Of a DNA stretch of 64,000 nucleotides, positions 50,561-58,142 are shown one piece after another (within the stretch, counting starts at the first letter, position 1; the number at the start of each line of letters is the position of its first letter). The notes under the pieces are model-generated. The model made no database searches. It was not told the DNA's origin and worked only from the letters and a program-made list of their open reading frames with translations. The DNA comes from Dermacoccus abyssi. GTDB taxonomy: Bacteria > Actinomycetota > Actinomycetes > Actinomycetales > Dermatophilaceae. The translations under genes and the position numbers were made by a program. The stretch is taken from contig NZ_QWLM01000008.1 in the NCBI RefSeq assembly GCF_003515945.1, positions 1 through 64,000 on the forward strand. Direction: 5' to 3'.

Positions 50561-51247
50561 ACGAGCGGCATCGGGGCGCCTCGTTTGCTCGACGAAGCGG
50601 TAGCCGACGTTACGCACGGTGCCGATGAGGGCGTCGTGTTCGGGGCCGAGCTTCGCGCGCAGGCGCCGCACGTGGACATCGACGGTGCGGGTGCCACCGA
50701 AGTAGTCGTAGCCCCACACCTCCCGCAGGAGCTGATCGCGCGTGAACACACGGCCGGGGTGGCCGGCGAGGTGTTTGAGCAACTCGAACTCCTTGTACGT
50801 GAGATCGAGCGCAGTGCCGCGGATGCGTGCCCAGTAGGCGTCCTCGTCGATGACGAGTTCACCCGCGGTGATGCGCGCCGTGCGCTCCTCGTCGGCGCCC
50901 GAGCGAGCGAGGGCGAGCCGGATGCGAGCGTCCACCTCGGCCGGCCCGGCGGTGTCGACGAGAACGTCGCTGACGGCCCACTGCGTGGTCAGCGCCACGA
51001 GGCCGCCCTCGGTGAACACGCCGATGACGGGCAGATCGGGCAGCAGCTTCTCGAGCGACGTGGAGACGCCCCGCATGGCGACCAGATCGGAGCGCGCGTC
51101 GAGCAGGACGAGGTCGGTGTCGGTGCGGGTGGCAACCGCCGAAGCCTCCGGGGCGATGACGCGAACCCGGTGGGCGAGCGCCCCCAACGCGGGCAGAACC
51201 TCGACGCTCGCACCGCGTGCGTTCGTCAGCAGGAGGAGGTGCGCCAC
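50558..51247 (-). CDS. glnR: GlnR-type OmpR-family nitrogen regulator
   Basis: 229 residues. Receiver-like domain begins [20 protein letters not shown] with [16 protein letters not shown]-type sequence (here [13 protein letters not shown]) and [20 protein letters not shown]; the phospho-acceptor pocket is incomplete, as in orphan GlnR. C-terminal winged helix: [40 protein letters not shown] and [15 protein letters not shown], ending NVGYRF. GlnR controls glnA, amt and other nitrogen genes. The mshD neighbour and the moaD-like gene opposite agree with actinobacterial synteny. No sensor kinase is adjacent. Confidence 0.9.
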   Translation of the reverse strand: MAHLLLLTNARGASVEVLPALGALAHRVRVIAPEASAVATRTDTDLVLLDARSDLVAMRGVSTSLEKLLPDLPVIGVFTEGGLVALTTQWAVSDVLVDTAGPAEVDARIRLALARSGADEERTARITAGELVIDEDAYWARIRGTALDLTYKEFELLKHLAGHPGRVFTRDQLLREVWGYDYFGGTRTVDVHVRRLRAKLGPEHDALIGTVRNVGYRFVEQTRRPDAAR

Positions 51248-51253
51248 GCGTCA

Positions 51254-51259
51254 AGACTA
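51254..51259 (-). promoter_or_regulatory. -10 hexamer TAGTCT of glnR
   Basis: TAGTCT, 6-base gap, GTG 51247 on the minus strand. Confidence 0.5.
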
Positions 51260-51299
51260 CGGTTGGTGCAGGTAAGCTACCGAAAGGAAGGGCCGAAGA

Positions 51300-51560
51300 A
51301 TGGACACGACGAGCGTCCGAGTTCGCTACTGGGCCGGCGCCGAAGCGGCCGCCGGTGTGCAGACCGAAGACCTCGACGTCTCGGGTGCGAACCCTGTCAC
51401 CGTGGGACACGTGCGCCGCGCGGCGCTCGCAGCGCACCCGACGATGGGTGACGTCCTGGCGCGCTGCAGCGCCCTGGCCGACGGTCGGCGTCTCGACGAC
51501 GACGCCGTGGTGGCCGAGGGCGTCACGGTGGAACTTCTCCCGCCGTTCGCCGGGGGATGA
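51300..51560 (+). CDS. MoaD/ThiS-type ubiquitin-like sulfur carrier
   Basis: 86 residues with a beta-grasp pattern (SVRVRYWAGAEAAAGVQTED, VTVGHVRRAALAAHP, VTVELLPPFAGG) and the diagnostic C-terminal Gly-Gly that is thiocarboxylated by an E1-like enzyme. Either molybdopterin synthase small subunit or a related sulfur carrier; no other molybdenum cofactor gene is in the window. ATG 51300 has GGAAGGG about 8 bases upstream. It is divergent from glnR and starts a two-gene unit with the membrane gene at 51583. Confidence 0.85.
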   Translation: MDTTSVRVRYWAGAEAAAGVQTEDLDVSGANPVTVGHVRRAALAAHPTMGDVLARCSALADGRRLDDDAVVAEGVTVELLPPFAGG

Positions 51561-51582
51561 GCGAGGGTGGAAGGATGGGCGC

Positions 51583-52341
51583 GTGAGCGTACTGACAGCC
51601 CCCACGCCGTCGCTGCGCGCCTCGGGCGCCCTGGCCGGTGTCCTCGCCGGCGGCGCGGTTGCGGTCTCGAGCGCCCTGCCCGTCGGAGGGGTCGCCTTCG
51701 TCAGCCTCGCGCTCGGTCTCGTGCTCGCTTGGGGCTGGCCCCGGTTGGTCAATCTGCCGAGCCCTCGCGGTACGAGTACCGTCCTCGCCCTCACGGCCGT
51801 GGCCCTCACGGCGACGATGGTGGCCGGCGACGCAGGTGATCGAACCCGCTGGGCCGGCGCGGTCGTCTCGCTCGGACTCATCGCGAGTTTCCTGCACCAG
51901 CTCATGCGCCAGGACGGGCGTCCGCGCCTCGTGATGTCACTCGCCGGCACCGCCCTCGGGCTCGGTGTACTCGGCGCCGGTTCCTACCTCGTGCCGGCCG
52001 CTGACGACGTGACCTCGCACCGCCTGCTCGTGAGCGTCGGCGTCGCGGCGGCGCTCGGTTGCCTCATCGACGGCATTGCCGGGGCGACGTCCCGACGCCT
52101 GGAGATGGGGATGGGCCAGACGATTCTCGGTGGCCTCGTGGGTGCCGTGGGTGCCGTTGCGGGCCTCGACCCGGTGGTCGCGATCGCGGCGGGTGCCCTC
52201 ACGGGTCTTCTGTCGTGGGCCTGCCTTCGCACGACCGTCACGATCGCGACGTCGGCGCATCGGCGCGCACAGCTGGCCGCAGGCAGTGCCTGCGTGCTCG
52301 TGTGCGGATTCCTGCCGGTGGCTCTCGCCCAACTCGTCTGA
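51583..52341 (+). CDS. Unknown multi-span membrane protein
   Basis: 252 residues, about eight hydrophobic segments (for example LAGVLAGGAVAVSSALPVGG, VAFVSLALGLVLAWGWPRLV, GQTILGGLVGAVGAVAGLDP, AQLAAGSACVLVCGFLPVAL). Not recognised; similar membrane proteins are found next to glnR/moaD in streptomycetes, as I recall. GTG 51583 follows GGAAGGA, 22 bp after the MoaD-like gene. A small hairpin follows the stop. Confidence 0.7.
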   Translation: MSVLTAPTPSLRASGALAGVLAGGAVAVSSALPVGGVAFVSLALGLVLAWGWPRLVNLPSPRGTSTVLALTAVALTATMVAGDAGDRTRWAGAVVSLGLIASFLHQLMRQDGRPRLVMSLAGTALGLGVLGAGSYLVPAADDVTSHRLLVSVGVAAALGCLIDGIAGATSRRLEMGMGQTILGGLVGAVGAVAGLDPVVAIAAGALTGLLSWACLRTTVTIATSAHRRAQLAAGSACVLVCGFLPVALAQLV

Positions 52342-52361
52342 CGGCTCGCGCCAGAACCGCA

Positions 52362-52382
52362 GCGCGGCGAAATCTGCCGCGC
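52362..52382. terminator. Short hairpin between convergent genes
   Basis: GCGCGGC (52362-52368) pairs with GCCGCGC (52376-52382) across GAAATCT, 20 bp after the membrane gene and 20 bp before the nitrobindin stop. Confidence 0.6.
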
Positions 52383-52401
52383 ACAGCTTGGGATCAGACG
52401 C

Positions 52402-52899
52402 TCACTCGACGCGCTTGAGCTCCGCCGAGGCGTAGCTCTGCAACGGGTTGCCCCCCTGGGCGATGTCGTAGGCCCACATGAGGTTGCTGTTGACGTAGCC
52501 GAGCAGACGAGCGCCGGCGCTGTACTCCGGCGCCTGCGGCGAGCGGATGACGCCGTCGGTGCGCAGTTCGATCTTCGCGGGCGACGTGGTGCCGTAGTAC
52601 ATCTCGACGATGCCGGAGGGATGGGTCACCATGAACTCCACCTCGTTGTTCGCCAGCGGCCGCCAGTAGCCGAACTCGGTGTCGATCGGTTCGACCTTGT
52701 TGCCCTCGTCGTCGAGCTTCCACATCTTCGAGTGCCACTCGAGGAAGGGGCGGTCGTCGTGGCTGACGACGACCTCCTGGCCGAAGTTGGCCGACTCCCG
52801 GCCGGGGTAACCGATGACTCCGGCACCTTCCCAACGGCCGATGAGCCAGGCGAGGGGTGCGAGTTCCTTGGGCATGTTCACATCAAGTTCGAAGGGCAC
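52402..52899 (-). CDS. Nitrobindin-like heme-binding beta-barrel protein (FABP/DUF1794 family)
   Basis: 165 residues. N-terminal barrel signature LAWLIGRWEGAGVIGYPG with G21-x-W23-x-G25-x-G27, then FGQEVVVSHDDRPFLEWHSK, EFGYWRP and EVEFMVTHPSGIVEMYYGTT, as in the nitrobindin family that binds ferric heme and may isomerise or scavenge peroxynitrite. GTG 52899 is supported by TAGCCT 6 bases upstream. Promoter and start codon both lie within a 45-bp palindrome. The gene is 48 bp from the LCP gene on the same strand. Confidence 0.88.
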   Translation of the reverse strand: MPFELDVNMPKELAPLAWLIGRWEGAGVIGYPGRESANFGQEVVVSHDDRPFLEWHSKMWKLDDEGNKVEPIDTEFGYWRPLANNEVEFMVTHPSGIVEMYYGTTSPAKIELRTDGVIRSPQAPEYSAGARLLGYVNSNLMWAYDIAQGGNPLQSYASAELKRVE

Positions 52900-52932
52900 G
52901 CGACCAGGCTAGTCTGTCGCGTGCCCTTCGAA
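52888..52932. repeat. 45-bp palindrome with perfect 17-bp arms over the nitrobindin start
   Basis: Arm 52888-52904 (TTCGAAGGGCACGCGAC) is the exact reverse complement of 52916-52932, with an 11-base centre CAGGCTAGTCT. The arm contains the GTG start and first codons of the nitrobindin gene, and the centre contains its -10 (TAGCCT). It begins 16 bp after the LCP stop, so it may also terminate that message. Confidence 0.95.
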
Positions 52933-52947
52933 GGTGCTCGGGGAGCG

Positions 52948-54042
52948 TCAGCCGCCCTTGCGGCCGTTCGGGACGCCCGTCATGTCGTCCTTGCGCAGAC
53001 CGTCGCTCAGCTTCTTCAGAGCGGGTTCGTCGACGTAGTCGACGGAGCCGGCGCCCGGCTCGTTGCCGAAGCCGGTGATGGGCGCGGTGTAGAAGGTGAT
53101 GTTCTCCTGCTTGAGGCCCCGCAGGCTGTAGGCCAACGACGTCATGTAGTTCGTCGTGAAGTCCTTGTCGACCGCGAGGTTGTTCGAGATGTCCTTGGTG
53201 ATGTTCGTGATCGTCATCGGGTTGGACAGGACGCCGCGTGACTTCGCCTTCTGGAAGATCGCGAGGATCCACGCCTGCTGGTTCTTGCCGCGGTCGATGT
53301 CTCCCTGCGCGAGCTGCTTGCGCTCCTGGACGTAGCGGCGCGCCTGGAGGCCCGTGAAGTGGTTCATGCCCTGCTCCCACTTGCCGTCCTTGCCGAGGTC
53401 GACCGGCTGCTGGACGTACATGTCGACGCCGCCCATGTGGTCCGTGAGCTTCTCGAAGCCGGAGAACCCTATCTGTGCGACGTGGTCGATGCGCACGTTC
53501 GTGGCCTTCTCGATCGTCTGCACGAGCAGCGTCGGGCCACCGTAGGCGTAGGCGGCGTTGATCTTGTTCCTGCCGTGCCCAGGGATGTCGACGTACATGT
53601 CACGCGGGAAGTGCACGACCTCGACCTTCTTGCGGTCGTTGCTGATGTGCACGAGCTGGATGACGTCGCTTCGGCTGCCGTCGCGAAGGTTCGTGTCGCG
53701 GCTGTCCGAGCCGAGCAGGAGGATGTTCTGTGAGTCGCCTGCCGCGTCGTCGCGCTTCACGGTGCTCGAGGGGAGCAGGTCCTCGCGCGAGATGTCCTTG
53801 TCGAGGATGTACTTGAGGTACAGCAGGAAGCCGCCCACGGCAAGGATGACGACGAGCAGCATGGCGAGCAGGATGTAGAGCAGCGTGCGTAGCTTGCCGC
53901 GCTTCTTGCGACCGGCAGCCTGCGCGCCCGCGCGCCTTTCGGTGTGGTGTGAGGAGGCAGCATCCGAGGAGCGAGTGCTTCGCTCCTCGGCGGGCTCGTC
54001 GTCCATGGCGTGACGAGGCGTATGTGGCGGCTGCTCGGACAT
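52948..54042 (-). CDS. LytR-CpsA-Psr (LCP) family cell-wall glycopolymer ligase
   Basis: 364 residues. Cytoplasmic charged head of about 48 residues, one membrane helix (TLLYILLAMLLVVILAVGGF), then the extracellular LCP domain: ILLLGSDSRDTNLRDGSRSD with the conserved Asp/Arg residues, VVHFPRDMYVDIPGHGRNKI, NAAYAYGGPTLLVQTIE, GFSGFEKLTDHMGGVDMYV, and a late KQENITFYTAPI. LCP enzymes transfer glycopolymers from polyprenyl carriers to peptidoglycan. ATG 54042 has TATGCT 6 bases upstream. Divergent from the YgfZ-like gene. Confidence 0.93.
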   Translation of the reverse strand: MSEQPPHTPRHAMDDEPAEERSTRSSDAASSHHTERRAGAQAAGRKKRGKLRTLLYILLAMLLVVILAVGGFLLYLKYILDKDISREDLLPSSTVKRDDAAGDSQNILLLGSDSRDTNLRDGSRSDVIQLVHISNDRKKVEVVHFPRDMYVDIPGHGRNKINAAYAYGGPTLLVQTIEKATNVRIDHVAQIGFSGFEKLTDHMGGVDMYVQQPVDLGKDGKWEQGMNHFTGLQARRYVQERKQLAQGDIDRGKNQQAWILAIFQKAKSRGVLSNPMTITNITKDISNNLAVDKDFTTNYMTSLAYSLRGLKQENITFYTAPITGFGNEPGAGSVDYVDEPALKKLSDGLRKDDMTGVPNGRKGG

Positions 54043-54048
54043 GGTTCA

Positions 54049-54054
54049 AGCATA
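54049..54054 (-). promoter_or_regulatory. -10 hexamer TATGCT of the LCP gene
   Basis: TATGCT, 6-base gap, ATG 54042. Confidence 0.55.
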
Positions 54055-54086
54055 GGCGGGGCGCCTGGGGATTTCGTGTGCTGGCG

Positions 54087-54092
54087 TACCGT
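54087..54092 (+). promoter_or_regulatory. -10 hexamer TACCGT of the YgfZ-like gene
   Basis: TACCGT, 7-base gap, GTG 54100. It is the same hexamer and spacing as at 814. Confidence 0.5.
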
Positions 54093-54099
54093 GGCGGGT

Positions 54100-55179
54100 G
54101 TGAACGAGGACGTATGCAACGAGACCCCGAACGAGTCGACGTCAGGGCCGGCGTCGCCCGCTCTCACCTGGCCGGGAGCGGTCGCGGCGGACGGCGTCTG
54201 GTCGAACGTGGCAGCCCACTACGGCGACCCACTGCGCGAGCAGAAGATGCTCGAGGACGGTGTCGGTGCCGTCGACCTCTCGTCGCGGGGTGTCGTTCGG
54301 GTGAGCGGACCAGACCGCCTCAACTGGTTGCACTCCATGACGACGCAGCACCTGGCGAACCTCGCGCCGTTCACCTCGACGCAGGCTCTCGTACTCGGGC
54401 CCAAGGGGCACGTCGAGTACGACCTGCACGTCGTCGACGACGGAGAACGCACTTGGATCACGACCGACCCCGGCAAGGCCGCGGGTCTCGCCGAGTTCCT
54501 CGAGCGGATGCGGTTCATGTTGCGGGTCGAGGTCGAGGACCTCACGGATTCCTACGCTGTCATCGGTGAACCCACCGCAGCGCCGTCCACCCCCGAGGAG
54601 TTGCGTGAGCGCGGTGTCATCGCCTGGGTCGACCCGTGGCCGCGGATGGGGGAGGACTCTGCCGATTACTCGGGCGGTGTCGAGCACCCGGGCGCCGACT
54701 GGTCCTGGCGGGAGCTCGTCGTCCCGCGGGAACGCTTTGTCGAGGAGTTCGGCGACCGCGCCCCGGTGGGCCTGTGGGCACTCGAGGCGCTGCGCGTCAA
54801 TGCGTGGCACCCGGACGGCTTGGCGGAGGTCGACCACCGCACCATCCCGCACGAACTCGATCTCCTGCGCACGGCGGTTCATCTGCACAAGGGGTGCTAC
54901 CGAGGTCAGGAGACCATCGCGCGCGTCCACAACCTCGGCCGTCCGCCGCGTCGACTGGCCTTCGTCCACCTCGACGGAAGTGGGCACACTCTGCCCGACG
55001 TGGGGGCCGACGTCACGGTGGCCGGAACGGAACGGCCCGTCGGGCGCCTGACGTCGGTGGCTCGTCACCACGTCGACGGCCCCATCGGTCTCGTCGTGCT
55101 CAAGCGGTCGACGCCAGTCGATGCGGAACTGTACGTCGGAGGGGTGGCTGCGGCTCAGACGCCGATCGTCCAGCCGTGA
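54100..55179 (+). CDS. YgfZ/GcvT-domain folate-binding protein
   Basis: 359 residues. GcvT-like folate fold with the family signature KGCYRGQETIARVHNLGRPP (KGCYxGQE) at about residue 265, preceded by GVGAVDLSSRGVVRVSGPDR and LNWLHSMTTQHLANLAPF. YgfZ proteins support iron-sulfur enzyme repair (for example MiaB) using tetrahydrofolate. GTG 54100 agrees with a TACCGT leaderless promoter; the reading frame extends further up but only through the LCP promoter. The next gene is 340 bp away. Confidence 0.9.
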   Translation: MNEDVCNETPNESTSGPASPALTWPGAVAADGVWSNVAAHYGDPLREQKMLEDGVGAVDLSSRGVVRVSGPDRLNWLHSMTTQHLANLAPFTSTQALVLGPKGHVEYDLHVVDDGERTWITTDPGKAAGLAEFLERMRFMLRVEVEDLTDSYAVIGEPTAAPSTPEELRERGVIAWVDPWPRMGEDSADYSGGVEHPGADWSWRELVVPRERFVEEFGDRAPVGLWALEALRVNAWHPDGLAEVDHRTIPHELDLLRTAVHLHKGCYRGQETIARVHNLGRPPRRLAFVHLDGSGHTLPDVGADVTVAGTERPVGRLTSVARHHVDGPIGLVVLKRSTPVDAELYVGGVAAAQTPIVQP

Positions 55180-55519
55180 CACGCCCGGGCTGTCCGCCCG
55201 CGACCCATAATGTGACATAAATCACATTTGCTGTCGCGGTGCGGCCCGCTTGGACTCCGTCGGATGGCCTGACCACCTTTGGGGATGAGTTGCGCCACCC
55301 CTAAGCCTGGCCGCGTCGTTCCCGAGGGTGGATCGGCGGGTGGTCTTCGACGCCCCGCTCAAGCTGAGGTTGCATGCGTTTTCGCACCCCTAGCGACGGA
55401 GCCTGGTGACAGGGGCCACCAAAAGTGGTTGCGTGGTGAGCAAGACGCACGGTCGGTGAACTCCGGTTCGTTCCAGGACGATCCGGCGCGTGCACACCTT
55501 TATCGATAGGAGATTGCAC
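55180..55519. other. Gene-free region upstream of the stress protein gene
   Basis: Holds one perfect Crp/GlxR-type site (55211-55226) and the ribosome binding site TAGGAGA at 55507-55513. I see no convincing reading frame, no clear -35/-10 pair and no strong hairpin in the rest. A small frame at 55279-55509 has no family features and no binding site, so I leave it out. Confidence 0.5.
55211..55226. promoter_or_regulatory. Perfect Crp/GlxR-type binding site
   Basis: TGTGACATAAATCACA fits TGTGA-N2-TA-N2-TCACA, the consensus of GlxR and related cAMP receptor proteins of actinobacteria, with perfect 5-bp half sites. It lies 32 bp after the YgfZ-like stop and about 294 bp before ATG 55520. Confidence 0.7.
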
Positions 55520-56536
55520 ATGCTTTCCGTTGACGATGTTCTGGCAGCCCGTTCCGGCAAGGCCTACGACAGCGACGGCGACAAGGTCGGCTCCGTGGGC
55601 GAGGTTTACCTCGACGACCAGACCGGTCAGCCGGCCTGGGTGACGGTCAACACCGGCCTGTTCGGCACCTCCGAATCCTTCGTTCCGCTCGAGGGCGCCC
55701 GGGTTGAGGGCGATGACCTCCACCTGCCGTACTCGAAGGCCAAGATCAAGGACGCTCCGCGTCAGGACGCCGACAAGCACCTCGACGTCGAGCAGGAAGA
55801 GGCGCTTTACCACTACTACGGCCTCGGCAACAGCGCCGGTGACCGCCGCGACTTCGACGGCGACCGTGACCGCGACGCCGCCGTCGGTGGCGCTGCGGGT
55901 ACCGCTGGTGCTGCAGGTGTGGCAGGCGCTGCCGGCCGCGACCGTGACTTCGACGGCGACCGCCGTGACGTCACCGCGGACCGTGACCGCGACGGCCACA
56001 CGGTCGACGACAAGGCGCGCGACATCGCGGACAACCGTGACGGCCGCGATGAGGCCTTCGTCGATGGTGACCGTGACCGCCGTGACGTCGACGGTGACCG
56101 TGACGGCGAAGGCGTCGTGCGCCACGAGGAGCGTGTCAACGTCGGCACCGAGCGTCGCGAGAGCGGCAAGGCCCGCCTGCGCAAGTACGTCGTCACCGAG
56201 CAGCAGCAGGTCGACGTGCCGGTGAGCCGCGAAGAGGTCAACGTCACGCGCGAGCCGATGAACGAGCGTGCGTCGAACGTCACCCTTGGCGAGCAGACCG
56301 AGACGGTCACGCTCCACGAGGAGCGCCCGGTCGTCGACAAGGAGACCGTCGCAGTCGAGCGCGTCGGCCTCGATGTCGACGAGGTTCGTGACACCGAGCG
56401 TGTGCAGACCGAGGTTGCCCACGAGGAGGTCGAGGTCGAGGTCGACACCGACGGCACGCGCGGTCGCACCGCTGACCGTGACGGTGACGGCCACACGATC
56501 GACGACAAGGCTCGTGACTTCAAGAACAAGCACTGA
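55520..56536 (+). CDS. PRC-barrel and DUF2382 (YsnF-like) stress protein with D/R-rich linker
   Basis: 338 residues. N-terminal PRC-barrel: YDSDGDKVGSVGEVYLDDQT, AWVTVNTGLFGTSESFVPLE (to about residue 80). Then a linker of repeats such as RRDFDGDRDRDAAVG and TADRDRDGHTVDDKARD. From about residue 205 a DUF2382 domain (VVRHEERVNVGTERRESGKA, RLRKYVVTEQQQVDVPVSRE, VTLHEERPVVDKETVAVERV). The protein ends with TADRDGDGHTIDDKARDFKN, a near copy of the linker segment. DxDxDG-type stretches resemble calcium loops. YsnF-like proteins are linked to general stress in firmicutes and Deinococcus. ATG 55520 follows TAGGAGA. Confidence 0.88.
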   Translation: MLSVDDVLAARSGKAYDSDGDKVGSVGEVYLDDQTGQPAWVTVNTGLFGTSESFVPLEGARVEGDDLHLPYSKAKIKDAPRQDADKHLDVEQEEALYHYYGLGNSAGDRRDFDGDRDRDAAVGGAAGTAGAAGVAGAAGRDRDFDGDRRDVTADRDRDGHTVDDKARDIADNRDGRDEAFVDGDRDRRDVDGDRDGEGVVRHEERVNVGTERRESGKARLRKYVVTEQQQVDVPVSREEVNVTREPMNERASNVTLGEQTETVTLHEERPVVDKETVAVERVGLDVDEVRDTERVQTEVAHEEVEVEVDTDGTRGRTADRDGDGHTIDDKARDFKNKH

Positions 56537-56588
56537 CGTCCACGAACGTCTCGGGCGGCATCCTGACGCAGCATTGATGCCGTGAGGC

Positions 56589-56626
56589 CGCAGGCCCCGT
56601 ACCGCTTCGGCGGTGCGGGGCCTGCG
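56589..56626 (+). terminator. Strong hairpin with TTCG tetraloop
   Basis: CGCAGGCCCCGTACCGC (56589-56605), TTCG, then the complementary 17 bases (one T-G wobble). It follows the stress gene by 52 bp. Confidence 0.9.
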
Positions 56627-56664
56627 TCGTCTCCGCCGGGCTGCCGGTTGTCGGTGTCCGCCCC

Positions 56665-56670
56665 TAGGCT
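56665..56670 (+). promoter_or_regulatory. -10 hexamer TAGGCT of the asparaginase gene
   Basis: TAGGCT, then GGAGGT, then GTG 56677. GGAGGT directly touches the start codon and so cannot act as a Shine-Dalgarno site; leaderless spacing (6) fits better. Confidence 0.55.
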
Positions 56671-56676
56671 GGAGGT

Positions 56677-57705
56677 GTGAACCCTCTTGATGCGCAGACC
56701 GTCTCCGCCGCCCTCGCCTCGGCGCCCGTGCTCGCACGGGTCGACCGGTCGGGCTTCGTCGAATCCGTGCACCACGGCCTCGTCACCGTCACGGGTTCTG
56801 ACGGGGGCGTCGAAGCGGCGTGGGGACCGAGCGACGCGGTGATTTTTCCGCGCTCCTCGAACAAGCCGTTGCAGGCGCTCGCGATGGTGCGCGCCGGGCT
56901 CGACCTACCCGACGAACTTCTCGCCCTCGTGTGTTCGAGCCACTCCGGTGAGCAGTTCCACATCGACGGTGTGCGCGCGATCCTGGAGCGTCACGGCCTG
57001 AGCGAGGCCGACCTGCAGAACACCCCCGACCTGCCCTACGACGACGTCGACCGCAAGCGGTGGACCCGAGAGGGGCATGAGCCCGTCCCGATCGCCCAGA
57101 ACTGTTCGGGCAAGCACGCGGGCATGCTCGCGACGTGCACGATCAACGGTTGGGACACCACGACGTACCGCGATCCCAACCACCCGGTTCAGCAGCTCAT
57201 GGCCGAGGCCCTCGCCGAGATCGCCGATGACGAGGTGGCAGCCATGGGCGTCGACGGGTGCGGCGCCCCGGTGATGTCGCTGTCGATGGCGGGCCTGGCG
57301 CGGGCCTTCGGTCGTCTCGGTGCTGCCCCCGAGGGCACGCACGAGTGGCGGGTTGCTCGAGCCATCCGCAACGCTCCGGCCTTCCTCGGCGGCTCGCGAC
57401 GTGACGTGTCCACCCTCGTCGCCGGCGTGCCCGGGCTCATCGCCAAGGACGGCGCGGAGGCCTGCTATGCCATCGGCCTGCCCGACGGTCGTGGGGTCGC
57501 AGTGAAGATCGCCGACGGCGCTCAGCGCGCCCGGCCCGTCGTGGCGGCGGCGGTTCTTCGTCGCATGGGCATCGATTCGCCTGCGCTCGACGAGTTGGCC
57601 AAGGCCGACATCCTCGGTCACGGTAAGCGCGTCGGCGGGGTCACCGAAGCCTTGGGCGAGCCGACGACCGGTCGCCTCTTGGTGCCCGGAGCGGGCGCCG
57701 AATGA
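56677..57705 (+). CDS. L-asparaginase (asparaginase II, PF06089 type)
   Basis: 342 residues. Opens with APVLARVDRSGFVESVHHGL, then FPRSSNKPLQALAMVRAGL, VCSSHSGEQFHIDGVRAIL, QNCSGKHAGMLATC, MGVDGCGAPVMSLSMAGLAR and VPGLIAKDGAEACYAIGLPD. These SSHSGE and NCSGKHAGML motifs mark the Rhizobium-type thermolabile asparaginase family, which converts asparagine to aspartate and ammonia. No signal peptide, so cytoplasmic. Its stop overlaps the dtd start by 4 bp, making a dtd operon. Confidence 0.92.
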   Translation: MNPLDAQTVSAALASAPVLARVDRSGFVESVHHGLVTVTGSDGGVEAAWGPSDAVIFPRSSNKPLQALAMVRAGLDLPDELLALVCSSHSGEQFHIDGVRAILERHGLSEADLQNTPDLPYDDVDRKRWTREGHEPVPIAQNCSGKHAGMLATCTINGWDTTTYRDPNHPVQQLMAEALAEIADDEVAAMGVDGCGAPVMSLSMAGLARAFGRLGAAPEGTHEWRVARAIRNAPAFLGGSRRDVSTLVAGVPGLIAKDGAEACYAIGLPDGRGVAVKIADGAQRARPVVAAAVLRRMGIDSPALDELAKADILGHGKRVGGVTEALGEPTTGRLLVPGAGAE

Positions 57706-58142
57706 GGGCCGTGGTTCAGCGCGCCCTCGAGGCGTCGGTGACGGTCGATGGTGAGGTCGTCGGAGCACTGCCCGGGCCGGGTCTCGTCGCCCTCGTCGGA
57801 GTCACCCACGACGACGGTGACGCTCAGGTCGAGGCCATGGCGCGCAAGATCGCCGGGCTGCGCATCATGCCGGGCGAGGTCTCCGTGAGCGACCTCACAG
57901 AACGCGGCGAGAGCACCGGCGTGCTCGTCGTCAGCCAGTTCACGCTGTACGGTGACGTGCGCAAAGGGCGACGACCGTCGTGGGGCCGGGCGGCCCCGGG
58001 TGACGTCGCCGAACCACTCGTTGATGCTCTCGCCGACGCTCTCGTCGCTTCGGGAATCGCGGTGGAAACCGGGCGTTTCGGCGCCGATATGAAGGTGGCA
58101 TTGACCAATGACGGACCTTTCACGGTCATCATCGACGTCTGA
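57702..58142 (+). CDS. dtd: D-aminoacyl-tRNA deacylase (DTD)
   Basis: 146 residues, normal length. MRAVVQRALEASVTVDGEVV, GLVALVGVTHDDGD, the catalytic SQFTLYGDVRKGRRPSW, and the Gly-cisPro region with MKVALTNDGPFTVIID (motif NxGPxT) are all present. It hydrolyses D-amino acids from tRNA. ATG 57702 is in ATGA overlap with the asparaginase; the MFS gene starts 35 bp before its end. Confidence 0.96.
   Translation: MRAVVQRALEASVTVDGEVVGALPGPGLVALVGVTHDDGDAQVEAMARKIAGLRIMPGEVSVSDLTERGESTGVLVVSQFTLYGDVRKGRRPSWGRAAPGDVAEPLVDALADALVASGIAVETGRFGADMKVALTNDGPFTVIIDV

Noticed and set aside
52621-53241. Plus-strand frame opposite nitrobindin and LCP genes with a GTG inside the palindrome
   Set aside because: Start-like sequence is explained by the palindrome; the protein has no family features and lies antisense to two conserved genes.
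55279-55509. Small plus-strand reading frame before the stress gene
   Set aside because: No ribosome binding site, no recognisable motif, and composition like random GC-rich DNA.
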